A stretch of 64,000 bases of DNA from JALORV01 sp963780715. GTDB taxonomy: Bacteria; Pseudomonadota; Gammaproteobacteria; Burkholderiales; Burkholderiaceae_F. The stretch covers positions 223,903-287,902 of the forward strand of contig CAWADK010000024.1 in NCBI GenBank assembly GCA_963780715.1, given 5' to 3'. Positions 59,475 to 64,000 of the stretch are shown here, in pieces (the first letter of the stretch is position 1; every line of letters starts with the position of its first letter). Position numbers and translations under genes: made by a program. The notes under the pieces are model-generated. The model made no database searches and was not told the origin of the DNA. It worked only from the letters and a program-made list of their open reading frames with translations.

Positions 59475-59822
59475 GTGAACATCACGCGACATGACCAGAG
59501 CGCCATTCTTTCGCAAGCGGTAGAGCACGGTGGGACCGTGTACTTGGCGGGGATTGTCGCCAGGGACTTGAGTAAAGACATTAAGGGTCAAACCAGGGAG
59601 GTCCTCGGCGAGATCGATCGACTTCTTGCGAAGTGCGGCTCTAGCAAATCCAAGGTCCTGCAGTGCCACATTTGGGTCACCGACATTCGCAACCGCGCGC
59701 CAATGAATGAGGTGTGGGCCGAGTGGGTCGACAAGAACCACTTGCCGGCACGCGCGTGCGTCGAGGCCAAGCTGGCCGATCCGAACGCGCTGGTCGAGAT
59801 CATGGTGATCGCCGCCAAGTAA
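59475..59822 (+). CDS. RidA family protein
   Basis: A 115-residue protein of the RidA/YjgF group starting with GTG 59475: GGTVYLAGIVARD, then VLGEIDRLLAKCGSSKSKVL, ARACVEAKLADPNALVEI. The Arg that binds the imine in RidA is present in the RACVEAKLADP segment. RidA proteins hydrolyse reactive enamine/imine intermediates of amino acid metabolism; this is a divergent member, so the exact role is uncertain. It begins the accessory tail of the window. Confidence 0.85.
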   Translation: MNITRHDQSAILSQAVEHGGTVYLAGIVARDLSKDIKGQTREVLGEIDRLLAKCGSSKSKVLQCHIWVTDIRNRAPMNEVWAEWVDKNHLPARACVEAKLADPNALVEIMVIAAK

Positions 59823-59983
59823 GGGCTATCGGCCAGTAGCCGCCGTTTCCCCGACCGGGCAAAATCGCCGCATAGCTGACATGCAGTTAGCTCCGACGCA
59901 ATCGGAAAGCGTCTAGTTGCAGTTCGGCCCGAGAATTCAGAACGCTCGGTCGTAACGCCCTGAGTTATCGGGTAGGACAGGTG

Positions 59984-60913
59984 ATGCGCATTGCGATTGT
60001 GGGTTCGGGGGGTGTCGGCGGCTATGCCGGGGCCTGGTTGCAGCAGGCGGGTGAGGACGTGACGTTCATCGCACGCGGCGCGCATCTCGAGGCGATTCGG
60101 CGCGAGGGGTTGCGCATCGAGCATCCCGACCTGCCGTTGCACTTGACGCGTGTGTCGGCAACGGACGCTCCATCGAGCGTCGGGCCGGTCGACCTCGTCA
60201 TATTTGCCGTCAAGCTTTTCGATACAGACAGTGCGGCGCGGTCAATGGCACCCCTCGTAGGGCCCGGAACGCGCGTTCTCACGCTGCAGAACGGCATCGA
60301 TAGTGTCGCGATGATCCGTAGTCATTGCGCGCCGTCGACGTCGGTCCTGGGTGGGGTCATCTATGTCTCCGCAGTCATCGCCCATCCGGGGGTGATTCGC
60401 TCACCAGGGGGATTGCACGCGGTCGTTGCCGACCGGGCTGGAGGCGATGCAGTGATGGCTCAGTTGGAGAGGGCAACGAGGGGACTAGCCGGGCTTTCCG
60501 TAACGCTTAGCGATGATGCGATGCAGACCATTTGGGAGAAGTTCATCGCGCTGGCCTCGCTCTCCGGCGCGACTTCTCTGCTGCGTGCAGATATGGGGAC
60601 AATCCTTGGACATTCGGAGACCAAAGCGTTTCAGCGTCAACTGATCGAGGAAGCCATTGCCGTGGCGCAAGCCAGTGGCGTTCCCGTTAAGGCGGAGTTG
60701 GCTGAGGCAGTCATGGGCAAGCTGGCAGCGATGCCACCGTCATTTCGTTCGTCGATGGCCGAAGACCTCGAGCGAGGGAACCGTCTCGAACTGCGCTGGC
60801 TCAGCGGCCGAGTGCATGGGCTTGGAATCGAGCTTGGAGTATCTACCCCGGCGCACTCCGCGGTCTATCGGGGTCTCGTGCTCTACGAACCCGGCCGGAC
60901 GCAAAGCAATTGA
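59984..60913 (+). CDS. 2-dehydropantoate 2-reductase (PanE/ApbA)-like
   Basis: A 309-residue ketopantoate reductase fold from ATG 59984 (a GTG one codon earlier is possible). The NADPH motif is IAIVGSGGVGGYAGAWL, followed by VDLVIFAVKLFDTDSAARSM, the LTLQNGIDSVAMI segment, and the catalytic Lys in AMQTIWEKFIALASLSGATS. It reduces ketopantoate to pantoate in coenzyme A synthesis or acts on related 2-keto acids; several paralogues per genome are usual, so the substrate is inferred. Confidence 0.88.
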   Translation: MRIAIVGSGGVGGYAGAWLQQAGEDVTFIARGAHLEAIRREGLRIEHPDLPLHLTRVSATDAPSSVGPVDLVIFAVKLFDTDSAARSMAPLVGPGTRVLTLQNGIDSVAMIRSHCAPSTSVLGGVIYVSAVIAHPGVIRSPGGLHAVVADRAGGDAVMAQLERATRGLAGLSVTLSDDAMQTIWEKFIALASLSGATSLLRADMGTILGHSETKAFQRQLIEEAIAVAQASGVPVKAELAEAVMGKLAAMPPSFRSSMAEDLERGNRLELRWLSGRVHGLGIELGVSTPAHSAVYRGLVLYEPGRTQSN

Positions 60914-60981
60914 CACCTTCGGCCGTCGGCCAGCAGCGGCCAAGTGGCTCGGGTCGCCAATCATCCCGACAGCGGACGCTT

Positions 60982-61567
60982 TTACCGCGTCATCGCATAG
61001 ACGCGCATCGTCCTGCGCGTACCGTCCGGATCGCAGCGTTCGCTTTTCAATGTGCCTTCGTGCTCGAAGCCAAGCCGCCCCCGCAACGCGCCAACTTCGT
61101 TCGTTCTAATCGTCCGCTCCACACCAGACTCGCCGCGCTCCGAGGTGCTTGAAGGCGAACTCCACAACGCCGCGGGCCGCCTCCGTTGCGAAGCCTTGGC
61201 CCTGGAAGCGCTTCCGGCACCACCAACCGATCTCAAAGACGCGCGTTTCCCAATTGAACCTGTGCAGGCCGCAGTTCAGAACATGCTCGCCGGTATCGCG
61301 CCGGAACCCCAACATCGGGAAGTCAGCTCGAAGTAGCCAGCTTGCGGCGCCGCGTCGCGCGAACTCCTCCGTCTTCTCGACGGGTTGGTCCTCCATAGCC
61401 CAGATCATCGAAGCTGGAAAACGACGAATGTCCTCGAGCGTCTGGAGCAACGACTCGTTGACGATCGCTCCGTCGCCTGGTCGCGGTGCCCGCATCAGCA
61501 ACCGTTCGGTCTCGAAATGATCCGGAATGTTGAGGAGTACTGGGTTGAACGCAGCCTTGGCTTCCAT
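60982..61567 (-). pseudogene. RimJ/RimL-type GNAT acetyltransferase, interrupted by a frameshift
   Basis: From ATG 61567 the frame reads an acetyltransferase (DHFETERLLMRAPRPGDG, EIGWWCRKRFQGQGFATEAA) but meets a TAG after GARRVWCGADD at 61106. The remaining C-terminus (RTNEVGALRGRLGFEHEG... to a stop at 60982) is in the next frame. Removing one T of the TT in GATTAGA restores one 194-residue protein. It is convergent with the PanE-like gene. Substrate unknown. The interruption could be real or a base error. Confidence 0.75.
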
Positions 61568-61737
61568 GTTTGACTCGGTCGCGCGGACGAAGCAAGCTTC
61601 GCAGATGGAGTCGGTTCATCCAAGCTCGGCCGCGCGCGGCCAGAAGCAGAAGTTGACGTGCGGCGCTCAAACAGCCCCATTGCGGACATCGGAGCCAAGG
61701 GAGAAAATCTCATCTCCGGGACAGGGACTGGAATGCG

Positions 61738-62094
61738 ATGAGGTTCCTCGCCATTGTCTGTTTGGCCGTTCTTGGGTCAACGCCAGTTGTCAGCGCGGCA
61801 CAAGACGTTGATGCAAAGGCCGCCCTTCGTTCATTGCCGAGCGAGAGGTCTCCGTCCCTTGTGCTGACACCGCAGGGCGCCGAGCGCCTCGCACCTCCAG
61901 CGCGCAGCGAAAGTCAAGCGTCACTACGATCCGAATTGGAATCGCCCGGATGGTCCCGCGCCCAGTCGCTTGCGCTCTTATGGACCACCGCAATTGCGTG
62001 CTCGGTGACGCGGTTAGGCTGCGTGGCGATGCCACCGGTGCGGCTCCACAGTCGCCCCACCGGGCAGCGAGTCCTGGCAGCGTGTCGGCTGTAA
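61738..62094 (+). CDS. Hypothetical protein with predicted signal peptide
   Basis: An ORF of 118 codons starting MRFLAIVCLAVLGSTPVVSA, a convincing signal peptide, with the mature part beginning QDVDAKAALRSLPSERSPSL. After residue ~60 the composition becomes less protein-like, and a further frameshift is possible. I do not recognise it. It lies between the acetyltransferase and a small membrane protein. Confidence 0.4.
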   Translation: MRFLAIVCLAVLGSTPVVSAAQDVDAKAALRSLPSERSPSLVLTPQGAERLAPPARSESQASLRSELESPGWSRAQSLALLWTTAIACSVTRLGCVAMPPVRLHSRPTGQRVLAACRL

Positions 62095-62276
62095 GACGCC
62101 CGAGACTTGTGGGTGGCTATGGGCACCCGAGATTAACGGGCCATATCCGAGCCCGCAGCAGTAGCCAATCCGGGGCGGTAGCCGGCCACTTGCCGACGTG
62201 ACGGCGTGGACAAGAGAATCGCCCGAAAGCAGAACCGCTCACGCCTTTGACTCGTGAACAACGAAAGGGGCATTCA

Positions 62277-62632
62277 TTGACTGCGTTTCGTGCGTTACTG
62301 ATTTTGCTGTGGGCAATTCTCGCCGGCTATACGGCCATCGTCATCGCGAACCATGGCATGGGCCTTCTCAAAGTCTTCTTCGGCGACATGGCGGCCGTGG
62401 GCTGGCCCGGTCAGTTCAACCTTGATTTCATGTTCCTGCTTTTGCTCTCCGCGCTTTGGGTTGCCTGGCGGCACCGATTCTCGAGCGCGGGTTTGCTGCT
62501 CGGCGTGCTTGCCATATTTGGGGGTAGTCTTCTTTGACGGCTTACCTTCTCGTTGTGACCGGGCAGGCCCGAGGCGACATGAAGGAAGTGCTGCTCGGAA
62601 AGGCACGAGCGGGACTACATGAACCGGGCTGA
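62277..62632 (+). CDS. Small membrane protein, frameshifted as given
   Basis: From TTG 62277, preceded by AAGGGG, the frame reads MTAFRALLILLWAILAGYTA with helices, GWPGQFNLDFMFLLLLSALW and AWRHRFSSAGLLLGVLAIFG, then stops at TGA 62535. The natural continuation TAYLLVVTGQARGDMKEVLL is one frame off and ends at 62632. Adding one T to the TTT before the TGA joins them into 118 residues with four helices. It resembles a small family of proteobacterial membrane proteins that I cannot name with certainty. Confidence 0.65.
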
Positions 62633-63115
62633 CCTCTTGCGGAGGCAGTGTGCGGCCAGGAACCGACGATTACGGAGCATGGGCGATGTGCTTGAAAGCG
62701 GACGCCGAAGTCGACGCCTCCAGCCCGTTATGCGGGCTGCTAGTTAGCCATCCACGTTGCATCTGACTCCGATCAAAGCGCTCCGGCGGCGACCGACACC
62801 TGTAGTAGCTGCTGCAAGTCAGGCAATTCGCCGTCAGGTCGGCAGGCCGGACGGTGCCCCTGATCCGCAAGGCGCTTGAGAGTCCAGCGGCGACTGCGAA
62901 GCCACCTCCGATGCCGTCCCGGCATTGACGGCGACTTATGCTGCGTCAAGTCACGGGTGCGACGAGTTCCCTAGGGTGTACTTCAGTCTCCGAGCTGAAG
63001 GTGGTTGCCTTCGCCGTCCGTTGTGCGTCCTTTGCAGCGTCCGCCAGCCGTGACGATGCGCGCGCAACCTTCGGTCCGTTTGCCTGGCCCGGCTCATGAC
63101 GACGGGAGGGAGAGC
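62633..63115. other. Gene-free interval of about 480 bp
   Basis: No ORF here looks like a protein on either strand. A 7-bp hairpin CAGCCCG-ttatg-CGGGCTG lies at 62721-62739. I looked for a tRNA, an integron attC and repeats shared with other parts of the window and found none. Confidence 0.5.
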
Positions 63116-64000
63116 ATGGCGGCACGTCCTGGGTTGCCGTGGGCACTGAAGGTGGTCATGTGCGCGGCCGCGATATTCGTCGCCAGCTGCAGCAGTATGG
63201 ATCCAGCAGTCGGCGGCGGGATTCCTGGTCGGGCACACCCCAAGTGCTGGAGGGACGTCCGTCGCCGCCACCGGCCAGGCATTCGGGCGCTTGCGCTATT
63301 TCTACAAGGGGAAGGAAGTCGAGTTTGGTTTCTTTCGATTTCTGTTGTTCGTTCGTTCGCAGCGGACAGGCGAGATTCACCAGAAGTTCTTCATCGGCGG
63401 GCGCGGCACTTTCAACTGGTCGCTGCCATCCGGGGAGTACGTGATCGTCGGGTACAACTATCTGAATGAGACGGGGCGCCTTTGGCTCAGTTTTTCGGTA
63501 CCCGATTCCGGCGAGGCGGTCTACATCGGCGGTGCCCACATCCTCTCCTCCGATGGACGGTATGGATGGCAGATCCACGATGCCTATGCGGATGCCGAGA
63601 AGGAGTTCGGAGCCGAGTTCGCCAAGAGCGGGGTGAAGACGACGGTCGCCTTGATGAAGTCGGAGGAGAAGCTGGGCAGCTATCGGCGGATGACGAGCGT
63701 GTGCGCGGCGACCGAGTGGGGCACCGAGTGCGACGTTTCGAATCAAGGAGTCAAGCCACTCAGTCCAGTTCAAGCCGCACTGGGCTTTCCCAAAGTCGAC
63801 AGCCTCACGCCGCGACTCGAGTGGTCGCCGGTCGATCGCAGGGGCGTGACATACGACCTTGCCGTCTACGAGTCGATCCAGGCACCGTTTCTGGGTCTGA
63901 GTGCCGTACTGAGTGGGAAGCTCGTCTCCTACGTAGAAGCGTTGCCGCAACCGTTCTATGAGTTCGACACGCCGCTCGCTCGCGGCAAGCAGTATGAGTG
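63116..64000 (+). CDS. Predicted lipoprotein of unknown function, 3' end outside window and frameshifted
   Basis: From ATG 63116, preceded by GGGAGGGAGAG, the frame gives a lipoprotein signal (VVMCAAAIFVASCSSMDPAV, Cys at residue 25). After GRAHPK it changes character. One frame over, a coherent protein runs without stop from about 63240 to the end of the window (SAGGTSVAATGQAFGRLRYF, GRGTFNWSLPSGEYVIVGY, then YIGGAHILSSDGRYGWQIHD). Removing one base from the CCCC/AA at 63238-63243 joins signal and body. The body looks beta-rich and extracytoplasmic. I do not recognise the family. Confidence 0.65.

Noticed and set aside
62721..62760. Possible integron attC site (CCGTTATGCGGGC, GTTAGCC)
   Set aside because: No matching R'' arm was found upstream and no integrase or cassette array is evident; a simple hairpin explains the sequence.

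Overview
The window is a GC-rich chromosomal segment of a betaproteobacterium. Three things point there: the syntenic block trkH-trkA-ntrX-ntrY-DUF4390-rsmB-fmt-def beside the lysM-dprA-smg-topB run, a DUF3567 gene (a family I know only from Betaproteobacteria), and the short AAA+-less NtrX-type regulator typical of that class. I see no rRNA, tRNA, CRISPR array, integrase or complete insertion sequence.

Layout. 1-6.2 kb: a DnaQ-type exonuclease/GIY-YIG fusion cut by the window edge, and a giant NAD-glutamate dehydrogenase. 6.4-13.5 kb: small accessory genes (YajD-type HNH nuclease, GFA and OsmC proteins, ArfB ribosome rescue, a DauA-like flavoenzyme, an SDR plus FabH-like ketosynthase pair, an acetyltransferase). 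13.5-18.2 kb: copper ATPase CopA, a CIA30 protein, and a CarF/PEDS1-type lipid desaturase divergent from an XRE-family regulator. 18.2-24.5 kb: mostly minus-strand genes (lipoprotein hydrolase, DUF1993, a SET-domain methyltransferase, an MFS/spermidine-synthase fusion, a large unknown lipoprotein). 24.5-31.3 kb: topB, smg, dprA and a LysM protein, with def divergent from them. 31.4-33.7 kb: a LytS/LytTR-type two-component operon. 33.7-37.1 kb: wax ester synthase/DGAT with two alpha/beta hydrolases. 37.2-44.9 kb: fmt-rsmB-DUF4390-ntrYX-trkA. 45.1-49.2 kb: a TRAP transporter operon sitting between trkA and trkH. 49.3-58.5 kb: trkH, a CobW-like mini-protein, hydrolase, DUF3567, a GMC oxidoreductase and cobalamin-dependent metH. 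58.6-64 kb: an accessory tail (SDR, RidA, PanE-like, acetyltransferase, small unknown proteins and a lipoprotein running off the end).

Two structures stand out outside genes. One is a repeat family of about 170 bp with several hairpins (three copies, at 22.4, 22.6 and 27.5 kb) whose stems differ in sequence but stay paired. The other is a 168-bp element with 24-bp terminal inverted repeats ending in CTAG (34647-34814) that resembles a MITE.

A caution for the reader: at least nine genes, including metH, rsmB and the topB tail, are broken by single-base frameshifts. Each is repaired by shortening or lengthening a short homopolymer run by one base. I therefore read most of them as probable sequence or assembly errors, not real pseudogenes, and describe the repaired products in the entries.
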